NCBI RefSeq assembly: GCF_001442625.1
Contig: NZ_LMZQ01000003.1
Span: 186,001-250,000 of the forward strand
From: Pedobacter ginsenosidimutans
GTDB lineage: Bacteria > Bacteroidota > Bacteroidia > Sphingobacteriales > Sphingobacteriaceae
Direction: 5' to 3'
Length of the DNA stretch: 64,000 nucleotides
Below are positions 53,997 to 62,806 of the stretch, in pieces (position 1 is the first letter of the stretch; every line of letters begins with the position of its first letter). A program made the translations under genes and the position numbers. The notes beneath the pieces were generated by a model. The model was not told the origin of the DNA, made no database searches, and saw only the letters and a list, made by a program, of their open reading frames with translations.

Positions 53997-54155
53997 TTAA
54001 CGGTAATGTCCGGGTACCCAATACCGACCGCCATGAGGGCCAATATTATAATGCCCACGTACCCAGTGTGCCCTTGGTGCACGTGCGCTTACCACGCATG
54101 CACTAAAATTAACCGCCATAACCAATAAGAGCAATGCATTTACAATCCTTTTCAT
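53997..54155 (-). CDS. Tiny lipoprotein with WVxGHY repeats
   Basis: 52 residues, ATG at 54153-54155 and TAA at 53997-53999. It has a lipoprotein signal (MKRIVNALLLLVMAVNFSAC) and a mature part of only 32 residues with two copies of W-V-x-G-H-Y (HWVRGHY and YWVPGHY) separated by a Gly/His-rich turn. Proteins with repeated WxxGHW/Y motifs are common small envelope lipoproteins; their function is not known. A good terminator follows 10 bp after the stop codon, which supports a real transcript. It would be missed by a length cut-off of 60 residues. Confidence 0.82.
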   Translation of the reverse strand: MKRIVNALLLLVMAVNFSACVVSARAPRAHWVRGHYNIGPHGGRYWVPGHYR

Positions 54156-54267
54156 AACCTAACCTTTTAAGTAAAAAAATAAATCGAGCTTTATGCTGTG
54201 TGTTTTATTTTGACGGAGGAAGGATAAGAAAGGTTTAATTGGTATTGCTTTTACTTATAAAGTTAAC

Positions 54268-54333
54268 CTCATGCTGAACTTGTTTCAGCATCTTTTTATT
54301 TCAAATAAGACCTGAAATAAATTCAGGGTGACG
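54268..54333. repeat. REP-like paired hairpin unit, reverse orientation
   Basis: CATGCTGAACTTGTTTCAGC and CCTGAAATAAATTCAGGGTG form the two hairpins, the reverse-complement arrangement of 6303-6368. Confidence 0.75.
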
Positions 54334-54341
54334 CCACACAG

Positions 54342-54371
54342 AAAAACGGCCTAACCATACTGGCCAGACCG
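54342..54371 (-). terminator. Terminator of the Oar-like TonB receptor gene
   Basis: CGGCCTAACC (54347-54356) pairs with GGCCAGACCG (54362-54371), using some G-U pairs in RNA, and is followed by five T on the minus strand. It is 25 bp after the stop codon. Confidence 0.7.
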
Positions 54372-54395
54372 CTTCATTTATATATTTAAAAAAGA

Positions 54396-57300
54396 TTAGA
54401 AACTATATCGCAATCCCAATTGCATCTGGTAACGTGAGGCAAAGAAATCTTTTGAATAAGAGGTTACATCTTTCTGTGCAAAAGTATATACCGGATATGT
54501 TGTTGGTGTACCTGCAGTTTGTACTTTAATACCCACACTGGCCATAGAGTTATAGGTATTAGGAGAGAAATACTGAATTCCCCAGTCTTTATTTACCAAA
54601 TTGGTCAGGTTGATAATATCGTAAGTTAAAGTAAGTACATGCGGGTGTTTTCCTTTTGCCACCTGAATATCCTGAGAGAAACGGAAATCAGCCTGAACAT
54701 TCCAAGGAGTACGTGCACCGTTACGTTCTGTAAAATCACCACGGCGGGTACTTAAGTATTTATCTCCGTTAATGTAGTTATCAAATGCAGCAGCCTGCGC
54801 AATACCATCAGGTGTACTTGCAAAGAACTTGGCAGTTTCTCCTACAGCCGGAATATACATCAGACTTACAGTTTGACCAGTTCCATTGATCCTGGTATTT
54901 ACTAAACCCAATGAATATGGCGAACCCGATTGACCGCTGAAGAATAAGGAGAAGTTAGATACATACTTACCGTTTTTAGCCCAATCTAACCTATAATTGA
55001 TTGTAGAGATAATCCTGTTGCGGATATCGAAATTAGAATAAGCCAAGCCTGGGTTATTTGGACTAAGGGCCTGGTTTAACTGCCAGTTAGATTCCATTGA
55101 ATTACGGATGCCATTGGCAATATCTTTCGATCTTCCATAGGTATAAGCCACCATCATATCTAAGCCCATAGGAAGCGATTTACTTACCTGTGCTGTTAAA
55201 CTGTATTTGTATCCTTTATCTGTATTTGATAAAAGGTAAGCATTGGTATATAAAGGATTAATTTTAGTACCTGAATAAATCGGCATCTGTTTCTGTGTAT
55301 CGTAAACCATGTATTTTGGATTATCTACATAGTTGATCTGTTGAAACTGCACATCTTTGATCACCTGGCTAAAAATTCCTTCCAATGTAAATTTCCACTG
55401 GTCATCAGTTTTATAATCGAAAGCCAAATTACTTCTCCATGCTTTTGGCATTTTAAAGTTATTATCAACCAAATCTACCTGCGTAGCGCCACTTGCATCT
55501 TTAACATTTATGCCCTGGTTAGTTACATAACCTGCTTCGCCATTACCGGTTAAAGCATCTTTAATCGGATCGGAACCCGCAACCGGTTTCACGATTTTGC
55601 TAGGATCAGCATTTGTATAAACATACGATTTATCAAAAGCACCGTAGTTAACTCCGTTATTGTAATAAGCATAACCTATCCATGCAAAAGGAACACGGCT
55701 GGTAAATAAACCGGTACCGCCACGCATAACCAAACTTTGGTTACCTAATACATCGAAGTTAAAACCAACACGTGGAGAAATCTGTATTTTGTTCAGGAAT
55801 TTTCCGGTAATTGATGATGGCTGCGTATAAGTATAAGTTGTACCATAGTTAGGATCAACCGGAGAGTTTGTTGTTTTTGAACTCAATGATGGCATATCAG
55901 GCAAGTTTGCCATATCAAAACGCAAACCCGGTGTTAATTTAAAACGATCGCCAATACGGATTTCGTCCTGACCATACACACTGTACATGTTCACATTAAA
56001 TTCTGCAGTTGGGTTTGCAATGATGTTATCACGGCTGTTATCATCATAGTTGTAGCTGGTACGCACCCTATTTGGCTGATTAGCCAGGAAATCGGCAACA
56101 CTGCTATAAGCCACGCGGCCGTTCCATGAGTTTACGAAACCATAGTTGATATTGTAAAACTCGTTGTGCGTACCAACGGTAAAAGTATGGATACCCGAGC
56201 TATAAGTATAGTTATCGGTAAATTCGAAAGTATTTTGCTTCATGTTGAAGATACTTGCCTCACGGTCAGTACCTAAAAACAATGTTCCCCCGTTAGAAGC
56301 AATCTCGATCTGCGGTAATGCCGGATTAGAAAGTGGATCACGATAATCGTGAACGGTAGAATAACCTACAATTAAATTGTTGGTAGCTGAATTGCCAAAA
56401 CGGGTTTTCAGATCTGCAACTGTAGAGGTTTGATTGTTGTTCTGTTTAAAATCGATACCGCCAAACCTGAAATTAGACTGATCTCTTTCTAAGTTTGTCG
56501 CTTTCGAAATGATGGTATTATTTCTGATGGTTAACTGGGTACTTTCACTGATGTTCCAATCTAAGCGGTTAAAGAACTTGTTAGACTGCGAATAGATGTT
56601 GTAATCGCCAAACGAACCAGCATCTACACCATATACATTTTTCATGCGATCAGAAATCTGCTGTGCCTCAGTTAAGGTAAGCAATTTCATGTCAGACGAT
56701 CCTGCTCCTAAAATTACCGGATCCTGACGGCGGGTAATCTCCTCATTGGTGAAGAAGAACAATTTATCTTTAATGATCGGAAAACCTACGCGGAAACCGG
56801 TTTGATAATCGTGAAAAGCAGACGGTTCTTTGCTGTTATCGCCAATTTTGTTTCTACCGATCAGTGAAGCGTTACGGCCATAACCATAAACCGATCCTAC
56901 AACCTCATTGGTACCACCACGTGTAACGGCATTAATGCTGCCACCTAAAAAGTTACCCACTTTAACATCATATGGAGAAAGTAAAACCGTAACATCCTGG
57001 ATCGCATCAAGTGAAACCGGGTTGGTACGTGTACTGCTTCCCGGCATGCCCGAGCTTCCACTCTGACCACCTAATGAAGGACTAAAACCAATGGCATCGT
57101 TATTAATCGCACCATCAATAGTTACGTTGTTATACCTAAAGTTGGTACCGCCAAAAGTATTATCCTTGCTGCCTTGAGGAGTAACCCTTGTTACATCCTG
57201 CAAGCTGCGGTTCATGGTTGGCAAAGTTTTGATCTGACCTTCGCCAATACTTGTACCTGCACCAGATTTTGTTCCGCCTTTTTGGCCTTTAACACTTACT

Positions 57301-57647
57301 TCGGCCAATTGATTACCCTGCTCCTGAAGATCAAGATCGAGCCTTACATCCGAACCTAAGGTTAAATAAATATTCTCTTTTACCACCGGACTATAACCCA
57401 CAAAGGTTACGGTAATTTTGTATGGCCCGCCTGGGTTTAAGTTGCCGATACGGTAAAGTCCGTTCTCGTTTGACGAACCCTTAGATACAGTACCTGTTGG
57501 AACGTGCATCATTACAATGGTTGCCCCTGGGATGATACCTTTATTATCCTTAATCTTTCCATTAATACTAGATGTTGTAACCTGTGCCTGAGCAAATGTG
57601 ACTAAGAGCAGCAGAATACTTACTAGGGATAGTATACGTGATTTCAT
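54396..57647 (-). CDS. Oar-like TonB-dependent receptor with carboxypeptidase-regulatory N-terminal domain
   Basis: 1083 residues from the ATG at 57645-57647 (MKSRILSLVSILLLLVTFAQA); a ten-codon upstream extension would spoil the signal peptide. Domains: regulatory beta-sandwich at about 25-110 (INGKIKDNKGIIPGATIVMM), plug with MNRSLQDVTRVTPQGS and SLDAIQDVTVLLSPYDVKVGNF, then a long barrel ending YQMQLGLRYSF. The plug differs from SusC (no LLQGKVAG) and matches the Oar group often annotated as carboxypeptidase-like or OmpA-related receptors. No SusD follows; it is a single gene. Its substrate is unknown. Confidence 0.92.
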   Translation of the reverse strand: MKSRILSLVSILLLLVTFAQAQVTTSSINGKIKDNKGIIPGATIVMMHVPTGTVSKGSSNENGLYRIGNLNPGGPYKITVTFVGYSPVVKENIYLTLGSDVRLDLDLQEQGNQLAEVSVKGQKGGTKSGAGTSIGEGQIKTLPTMNRSLQDVTRVTPQGSKDNTFGGTNFRYNNVTIDGAINNDAIGFSPSLGGQSGSSGMPGSSTRTNPVSLDAIQDVTVLLSPYDVKVGNFLGGSINAVTRGGTNEVVGSVYGYGRNASLIGRNKIGDNSKEPSAFHDYQTGFRVGFPIIKDKLFFFTNEEITRRQDPVILGAGSSDMKLLTLTEAQQISDRMKNVYGVDAGSFGDYNIYSQSNKFFNRLDWNISESTQLTIRNNTIISKATNLERDQSNFRFGGIDFKQNNNQTSTVADLKTRFGNSATNNLIVGYSTVHDYRDPLSNPALPQIEIASNGGTLFLGTDREASIFNMKQNTFEFTDNYTYSSGIHTFTVGTHNEFYNINYGFVNSWNGRVAYSSVADFLANQPNRVRTSYNYDDNSRDNIIANPTAEFNVNMYSVYGQDEIRIGDRFKLTPGLRFDMANLPDMPSLSSKTTNSPVDPNYGTTYTYTQPSSITGKFLNKIQISPRVGFNFDVLGNQSLVMRGGTGLFTSRVPFAWIGYAYYNNGVNYGAFDKSYVYTNADPSKIVKPVAGSDPIKDALTGNGEAGYVTNQGINVKDASGATQVDLVDNNFKMPKAWRSNLAFDYKTDDQWKFTLEGIFSQVIKDVQFQQINYVDNPKYMVYDTQKQMPIYSGTKINPLYTNAYLLSNTDKGYKYSLTAQVSKSLPMGLDMMVAYTYGRSKDIANGIRNSMESNWQLNQALSPNNPGLAYSNFDIRNRIISTINYRLDWAKNGKYVSNFSLFFSGQSGSPYSLGLVNTRINGTGQTVSLMYIPAVGETAKFFASTPDGIAQAAAFDNYINGDKYLSTRRGDFTERNGARTPWNVQADFRFSQDIQVAKGKHPHVLTLTYDIINLTNLVNKDWGIQYFSPNTYNSMASVGIKVQTAGTPTTYPVYTFAQKDVTSYSKDFFASRYQMQLGLRYSF

Positions 57648-58088
57648 TTTCTGTTGTTTTATTTTTATGCAAAACAACAGTCCTAATGTTAATTAAATAT
57701 TAACAATAAATTAAGTTTAACATTACGTTAACAGTATGAAAATCAGAACAATACAATAAGAAAACAATTCCTTAACAACCAATATTTCAGGCCGGAATAT
57801 AATGAAGAATAGAAAACCAAAGATGAAAACGAAAGATGAAGATTTGATGAAGTTTGGGTTAGTCCAAAGTCATTAGTCGGAAGTCCAAAGTCGATTAAAC
57901 GGTCATGCGTTTGGAGCCACGCGTTTAGCGTTGATTAATCTTTTGAGTTGGGAGCTTGGAGTCGTGTGCTTGGAGTCAATTAACCAATTTAAAAATTAAC
58001 CAGTTAACCGTTACACAAGTTTCTGCACCATGCTAACCAATAAATGAATGACAAATGAACTAATGAACTCATTCATTATCTTTGCAAC
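57648..58088. other. 441 bp gene-free region
   Basis: The left half is the AT-rich leader of the TonB receptor gene. From 57861 to 57979 it has low-complexity AGTCGGAAGTCCAAAGTC and TTGGAGTC-type text like that at 35151-35349. The rest leads to the GNAT gene. No gene is seen. Confidence 0.65.
57861..57979. repeat. Degenerate GGAAGTCCAAAGTC-type repeat block
   Basis: Successive short variants of AGTCCAAAGTC, GGAAGTCC, GTTTGGAGCC and GCTTGGAGTC. It is related in style to 35151-35349. Confidence 0.55.
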
Positions 58089-58589
58089 ATGACGATTAGA
58101 TTAGCCGTAGCCGCAGATATTCCGAAGATAATGAATTTAGTAAGCAAGGTTGTACCATTAATGCGTGCCGCAGGAAATTTCCAGTGGGGAGATGATTACC
58201 CTAACCCCGAGGTATTTGCCAATGATATTATTATCGGCCAGCTATGGGTGACTGAACTAGAAGACAAGCTTGTTGGTGTTTCTGCAATTACCACAGATCA
58301 AGATCCCGAGTATGCCGATGCAGGTTGGGATATTAACGAAAAGGCAATTGTTACGCATCGTTTAGCAGTAGACCCAGACTGCCAGGGCATGGGTATTGCC
58401 AGGGCTTTAATGAACCAGGCCGAGGCGGTAGCAAAAGCTTCGGGTATTTCCATCTTAAGGGTGGATACCAATAGCGAAAATATGGCCACCCAGGCGCTTT
58501 TCCCGAAACTCGGCTATCAGTTTAGTGGTGAAATTAGCCTGGCTAAACGACCTGGCCTCCGTTTCTTTTGTTATCAAAAATTATTGTAA
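58089..58589 (+). CDS. GNAT-family N-acetyltransferase
   Basis: 166 residues. The acetyl-CoA loop is VDPDCQGMGIARALMNQAE preceded by the strand HRLAV, and the later strand is ILRVDTNSENMATQALFPKLGY. The start MTIRLAVAADIPKIMNLV is the usual GNAT opening. The acceptor is not evident. The gene is alone on the plus strand and converges with the DUF4256 gene, 8 bp between their stop codons. Confidence 0.93.
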   Translation: MTIRLAVAADIPKIMNLVSKVVPLMRAAGNFQWGDDYPNPEVFANDIIIGQLWVTELEDKLVGVSAITTDQDPEYADAGWDINEKAIVTHRLAVDPDCQGMGIARALMNQAEAVAKASGISILRVDTNSENMATQALFPKLGYQFSGEISLAKRPGLRFFCYQKLL

Positions 58590-58597
58590 TCATCAGC

Positions 58598-59173
58598 TTA
58601 AACTTTTAACAAACCACGAAATGCTCTTGCGGCATAATACGATTGTGCGCCATTGTGATACACGAACACATGATCGTAGCGGCGATCACCGAAAAGGGCA
58701 CCACCTAATTTTCTGATTTCGGGAGGAGTAACAATCCAACTCGATGTTTTGGTATCGAATTTTCCGAGTTGCTGCAAAAAGCGGTACTGTTCTTCTGTTA
58801 AGAGCTCTACACCCATAGCAGCAGCCATATCAATGGCATTATTTTCGGGCTGATGCTCTTTTCTCGATTCCAGTCCTTCCAAATCATAGCAAATACTTCT
58901 ACGGCCTTTAGGGCTTTCTGCCGAACAATCGTAAAAAATATATTCGCCTGTTTTTTTATCATAATCAACAACATCGGGTTCGCCACCAGTTACCTCCATT
59001 TCGTCAAGCACCCATAGTTTTTCAGCATTTGCTTCCAACTTCGCCTGTACCTTAGCCCATTCCAGTCCTTTATGCCGATTCATATTCTTCTCGAAACGGG
59101 CTTTTAATATATGAAGGAGTTCTTCTGTCTGCACTGCCGACAACTCTTTTTTATTGTTATTTATTTTACTCAT
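58598..59173 (-). CDS. DUF4256-family protein
   Basis: 191 residues, soluble. The pattern fits DUF4256: SAVQTEELLHILKARFEKNM, EMEVTGGEPDVVDYD, YIFYDCSAESPKGRRSICYD and the end VFVYHNGAQSYYAARAFRG. The family function is unknown. It converges with the GNAT gene on its right-hand (3') side and is preceded by a 499 bp repeat-filled gap. Confidence 0.9.
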   Translation of the reverse strand: MSKINNNKKELSAVQTEELLHILKARFEKNMNRHKGLEWAKVQAKLEANAEKLWVLDEMEVTGGEPDVVDYDKKTGEYIFYDCSAESPKGRRSICYDLEGLESRKEHQPENNAIDMAAAMGVELLTEEQYRFLQQLGKFDTKTSSWIVTPPEIRKLGGALFGDRRYDHVFVYHNGAQSYYAARAFRGLLKV

Positions 59174-59672
59174 AAGTTTTATACATTGGTTAAAAATTCT
59201 TTCACATCTTCAATCAACGATCCTTTCCTGATTTCAGGAAATACCAAATCCATTTGAAGCGCAACATCAGTATAAAGCACTAAGTTTCTTCCCGTTTTCC
59301 ACTTTTACGCTTTCCCGAAAGTTCGGAATACCTCGTTACTGCAGGGTAACGCTTCACCTGGGCTAAATAGCTAAGACAGCTTTTCATTTTGAGGATTGCA
59401 GGGCGCACAAACCCTTGCTCCTAAACCGGATCCGATGGCTATCGGATGCAGCGAACACGAGGTGTAACGGAGTAAAGCGAAAAGCCGGACCGAGGGCCTC
59501 CAAGAACCACAAACCGCTCATTTCCTAATTTCAAAAAACACTAATATCTACCTGAAGCACAATGCCTTTACACTACATTAAAAGATCCTTCGACTACGCT
59601 CTACACAGGAGTCCTTTGGACAGGATGACAAACCAATAGTGATAACATCCGACACCACGAAATAGGGAACGA
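59174..59672. other. 499 bp gene-free region with repeats
   Basis: It holds the second copy of the ~260 bp repeat (59281-59544) and, at about 59580-59635, a GATCCTTCGACTACGCTC / AGTCCTTTGGACAGGATGAC segment related to the core of the MITE-like element. No gene. Confidence 0.7.
59281..59544. repeat. ~260 bp dispersed intergenic repeat, copy 2
   Basis: Colinear with 5930-6186. Main difference: where copy 1 has CGCTG this copy has a TCCCGAAAGTTCGGAAT palindrome (about 59313-59329). The internal ATCCGATGGCTATCGGAT palindrome of copy 1 is kept with one change. Confidence 0.8.
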
Positions 59673-60257
59673 TTAGTCATTCAATCCTTTGCCATTTAAT
59701 ATCTGTGGCATAAATTTCTCTACTCTTGCCTCACGGGTTTTAGCTTGCTTGGGCGCCGCAAAATGAAGCAGATAAGCTCTTTGACGGCCAGGCGTTAATG
59801 CTTCGAATGCCGCTTTTAAATCTGGAATGTGATCTAATTTATGCTGAAATTCATCTGGAATGGTATACTCTGCTGTTTTTTTCAAATCTACTTTCAAACC
59901 AGCTTTTTCTACCTCAATGGCTTCATAAATATAAGTCTTCAAAATTGGCTTCAGTTCCACTATTTCGAGTGCATTGGTAAAGCGTGCCTGCCTGCCCACT
60001 TGTACATTCTTCGTTTGCTGGATCAAAATCCCTGCGGCATCATTTAATAAAACGCCTTTAAAAAATAAAAATGCGCAGTATTCTTTAAAATCATGTATTA
60101 AAACGATGTTGCTGTTGTGTAAGGTATAACAAGGCACTCCCCATTTTAATTCTTCGGAAAGTCCGCAATCTAAGGCAATTGCCCGCAGCAGCAGCAGTTC
60201 TTCCTGCCACTTTTTCGCTTTATTAAAATAAAAATCAACTTTTGGATTCGTTTTCAT
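59673..60257 (-). CDS. YdeI/OmdA-like DUF1801-family protein
   Basis: 194 residues. The N-terminal half is DUF1801-like (FNKAKKWQEELLLLRAIALD, ELKWGVPCYTLHNSNIVLI, YCAFLFFKGVLLND) and the C-terminal half is the OmdA/YdeI segment (TIPDEFQHKLDHIPDLKAAF, LTPGRQRAYLLHFAAPKQAK). Proteins of this type are widespread and of unknown function; a link to surface-stress adaptation has been suggested for relatives. Single gene. Confidence 0.9.
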   Translation of the reverse strand: MKTNPKVDFYFNKAKKWQEELLLLRAIALDCGLSEELKWGVPCYTLHNSNIVLIHDFKEYCAFLFFKGVLLNDAAGILIQQTKNVQVGRQARFTNALEIVELKPILKTYIYEAIEVEKAGLKVDLKKTAEYTIPDEFQHKLDHIPDLKAAFEALTPGRQRAYLLHFAAPKQAKTREARVEKFMPQILNGKGLND

Positions 60258-60312
60258 ATCAGTCGAATTTGTTTATTCCTTTGCCCTGTTCTTTCCTTAT
60301 GGTTTCAGTGTT

Positions 60313-60429
60313 TGCATCATAAATATAGAATTGTCATCCTGAGCTTGTCGAAGGACCATTTTAAATGTCTTACAAGGCGTTTCGACAGGCTCAACGTGAC
60401 AAATTCGATTGATTTACAAATGTGATACA
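60313..60429. repeat. MITE-like element with inverted ends, long copy
   Basis: Its ends TGCATCAT and GTGATACA correspond to those of 31426-31512, with ATATAGAATTGTCATCCTG and ACGTGACAAATTCGATTG inside. The middle differs: CTTGTCGAAGGACC and GGCGTTTCGACAGG, a hairpin of its own. The right end overlaps the last codons of the DoxX gene. Confidence 0.72.
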
Positions 60430-60800
60430 GCCTCTTTTCTATCCGCAGGCCTAAAATACCACGAAATTACAGTTAACACAAGTAGCAATATTGGTCCGAA
60501 GTATGCAGAAGTACTGGTATCGCCAATTGCAATGTGCGAAAAAACAGCACCAGACATCGCAAAGAAAAAACCTGCATAAGCCCATTCTTTCAATAAAGTA
60601 AATTTAGGAATTAACACCGCAACCACACCTAAAATTTTCCAAATCCCCAATATAGTCAGAAAATAAAGTGGATAACCCAATTGCGTAAACAATGCCACTT
60701 CTTCTTTCATTTTTATCAACTGTACTATTCCTGTTGACAACATGCCTAATGACAGCCAAACGGTGGCAATCCAATAGATAATTTTGTTTCTCTTTGTCAT
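60414..60800 (-). CDS. DoxX-family membrane protein
   Basis: 128 residues, four hydrophobic segments (YWIATVWLSLGMLSTGIVQL, YFLTILGIWKILGVVAVLI, EWAYAGFFFAMSGAVFSHIA, FGPILLLVLTVISWYF). DoxX-like proteins are small quinone-related or unknown membrane proteins. It is the last gene of an ArsR, AHSA1, DoxX operon. The final residues EAVSHL and the stop codon are read from the end of the MITE-like element at 60313-60429, so the original C-terminus may have been replaced. Confidence 0.88.
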   Translation of the reverse strand: MTKRNKIIYWIATVWLSLGMLSTGIVQLIKMKEEVALFTQLGYPLYFLTILGIWKILGVVAVLIPKFTLLKEWAYAGFFFAMSGAVFSHIAIGDTSTSAYFGPILLLVLTVISWYFRPADRKEAVSHL

Positions 60801-60806
60801 AATCTG

Positions 60807-61274
60807 TTATTTTAATTGATTTACAATGTTTTGCAAACGGTTATGCGCCATATTAACACCCTGAGCAAAGGGCAAGGCAAGTATTTGATCCCTTAATGCT
60901 ACTGATTTATAAACTACATGCATAGTAAGTTTACTACGATCGTCGGTTAGTTTATCAAACTTTAAAAACTCAAGCTGAACACCAAAAGGTGTATGCTCCA
61001 TTTCGAATGTCCGCGTTATTTTTTCATCAGGCAAAAACTCGTGTATCACTCCGGTGGCTACAAATGCTACGTTCCCTTTAGCATCAGCAGTTTCGAACTG
61101 GTAACTGCCGTACTTTTTGTTTTCAAGCTTCAGTACTTTTGTCCCCATCCATTGCGCTATAATTTCAGGCTCAACATAAGCCTTAAAAAGCAATTCTACA
61201 GGTAGATCAAATTCTCTGGTAATGATCATTTCCTGTTTGCCATTTTCGGCATCAATTTTTGTTTTCTGCTCCAT
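60807..61274 (-). CDS. SRPBCC/AHSA1-family protein
   Basis: 155 residues, a START-like helix-grip fold. Marks: REFDLPVELLFKAYVEPEII, QWMGTKVLKLENKKYGSYQF and the late ALPFAQGVNMAHNRLQNIV. Usually of unknown function, often a ligand-binding protein paired with an ArsR regulator. It follows the ArsR gene by 6 bp and precedes the DoxX gene by 6 bp, an arrangement common in the phylum. Confidence 0.92.
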   Translation of the reverse strand: MEQKTKIDAENGKQEMIITREFDLPVELLFKAYVEPEIIAQWMGTKVLKLENKKYGSYQFETADAKGNVAFVATGVIHEFLPDEKITRTFEMEHTPFGVQLEFLKFDKLTDDRSKLTMHVVYKSVALRDQILALPFAQGVNMAHNRLQNIVNQLK

Positions 61275-61280
61275 ATTATG

Positions 61281-61604
61281 CTATTTGCTTGGTTTATAGT
61301 TTTTCATGATATCTTCCAGTTTATTAAACCTGTCGTCCCACATTTTGCGGAACGGCTCAATAAAATCAGCAATTTCTTTCATTTTTTTTGCGTTAGTGTG
61401 GTAATGAATTTCTCTGCCGTTTTGTTTTTGTTCTAACAATTCGCACTCAGTAAGGATCTGCAGGTGTTTTGAAACAGTTGGCCTTGCGGTGTCGAAATTG
61501 GTAGCTATTGCACCAGCCGTCATAGACTGCGAGGCCACCAACAATAGTATAGCCCTTCTTGTAGGGTCGGCAATGGCCTGAAATACATCTCTTCTTAAAT
61601 TCAT
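61281..61604 (-). CDS. ArsR-family transcriptional regulator
   Basis: 107 residues, winged helix: [20 protein letters not shown], the recognition part [20 protein letters not shown] and the wing [15 protein letters not shown]. No cysteine pair of a metal sensor is present, so it belongs to the non-metal subgroup typical of AHSA1 operons. First gene of the operon. TGTAGTCAT/TAACTACG text at 61632-61650 just upstream and ATGTAGCTATTTGACTACAA at 61605-61624 are possible self-control sites. Confidence 0.93.
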   Translation of the reverse strand: MNLRRDVFQAIADPTRRAILLLVASQSMTAGAIATNFDTARPTVSKHLQILTECELLEQKQNGREIHYHTNAKKMKEIADFIEPFRKMWDDRFNKLEDIMKNYKPSK

Positions 61605-61650
61605 TATGTAGCTATTTGACTACAAATATAAATGTAGTCATTTAACTACG
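61605..61650. promoter_or_regulatory. Possible ArsR self-control site
   Basis: TAGCTATTTGACTACAAATA and TGTAGTCATTTAACTACG contain repeated and inverted GTAGT/ACTAC half-sites (TGTAGTCA next to TTAACTACG). They are directly before the ArsR start codon. Symmetry is visible, function is inferred. Confidence 0.45.
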
Positions 61651-61817
61651 CAAATTTTTATGAAAGTTTTTTTATAAGGCTTTCTTCAACATATCGTCAT
61701 AAGTTTGGTTTCATCCGTTATATCTATTAAAGCATCAGGATCCTGCTTGTAAAATTGAATATATTTGATCAGTAAGTAAAAAGAGAGAATAGCCCCTTAA
61801 CAAACCTGAAACGACCG

Positions 61818-62720
61818 ATGAAAACGTATAAAATATACCAGATAGATGCTTTTACAAAAGAGAGATTTAGTGGAAATCCGGCGGGTGTAGTTGTGAATGC
61901 CGACGGGCTCACTGATGCTCAAATGCAACAGATTGCCAAAGAATTAAATAATTCTGAAACAGCCTTTCTTTTTTCTCCCGACGACAATGATTCTGATGGC
62001 TTAATCAGGTATTTTACACCAACATCGGAAGTTCCTATTTGTGGCCACGCTACAATTGCCGCGATGTACGCAAAAGCTATTGAATATAATTTAGACGCTT
62101 GTATTTTGAGATACAAAACTAAGGTTGGCACGCTGCCTTTTGAGATCGTCAAAAAAAATGAGGATTACCAAATTATAATGACCCAAGGTAAATTTGAACT
62201 CAGCCCGATATTCGATCCCGCTACCACTCAACAAATATTATCAGCGCTAGGACTTCATTATAATGATATTGATGAAAGATGCCCGGTCCAGATTGCTTCT
62301 ACAGGACATTCAAAAGTGATGATCGGGATAAAAAGCAGAGAAAAGCTGAACAATCTTACCCCTGATTACAATAGTTTGATCGGTCTAAGTAAACAGATTA
62401 ATTGTAATGGTTATTTTGTATTCACATTTGACTCGGATGATGATGACGTATTAACATATGGAAGAATGTTTGCCCCTGCGATCGGAATAAATGAAGATCC
62501 GGTTACTGGTAATGCAAATGGACCTTTAGGCGGATATCTTATACAAAATAAAATCGTCGATTTTAAGGATAACCTCTTCGAATTCAATGGTAAACAAGGA
62601 GAAAAGATAAACAGGCTCGGAATGATAAGCGTTAGTGTCGGAATTGAAAATGGTCTACCATCGCTAATTAAGATAAAAGGCAACGCTACGGTGGTATTTA
62701 AAACTGAAATTAAAATATAA
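61818..62720 (+). CDS. PhzF-family epimerase/isomerase-like protein
   Basis: 300 residues, two diaminopimelate-epimerase-like halves. The catalytic Glu is E47 in LNNSETAFL; other family marks are QIDAFTKERFSGNPAGVVV, PICGHATIA and the C-terminal EDPVTGNANGPLGGYL. PhzF relatives isomerise or epimerise small acids; only a few make phenazines, and no phenazine genes are here. It is a single gene on the plus strand. Confidence 0.94.
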   Translation: MKTYKIYQIDAFTKERFSGNPAGVVVNADGLTDAQMQQIAKELNNSETAFLFSPDDNDSDGLIRYFTPTSEVPICGHATIAAMYAKAIEYNLDACILRYKTKVGTLPFEIVKKNEDYQIIMTQGKFELSPIFDPATTQQILSALGLHYNDIDERCPVQIASTGHSKVMIGIKSREKLNNLTPDYNSLIGLSKQINCNGYFVFTFDSDDDDVLTYGRMFAPAIGINEDPVTGNANGPLGGYLIQNKIVDFKDNLFEFNGKQGEKINRLGMISVSVGIENGLPSLIKIKGNATVVFKTEIKI

Positions 62721-62778
62721 CAATTAACCAAAGGCTTTAAACATTTCAGCATAAATTTCACCTACCCGCTAAATGCAA

Positions 62779-62805
62779 AAAACCCACAAATTCGCTGCGG
62801 GTTTT
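62779..62805 (-). terminator. Terminator at the end of the decayed tRNA-Asn array
   Basis: AAAACCCAC with GCGGGTTTT, loop about 8 nt. A relative of the terminator at 44225-44254, at the same place relative to the tRNA 3' end. Confidence 0.7.
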
Positions 62806-62806
62806 G

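Noticed and set aside
53879..54082. 67-codon minus-strand open frame
   Set aside because: It runs through the terminator hairpin and overlaps the better supported 52-residue lipoprotein in another frame; its sequence has no protein-like pattern.
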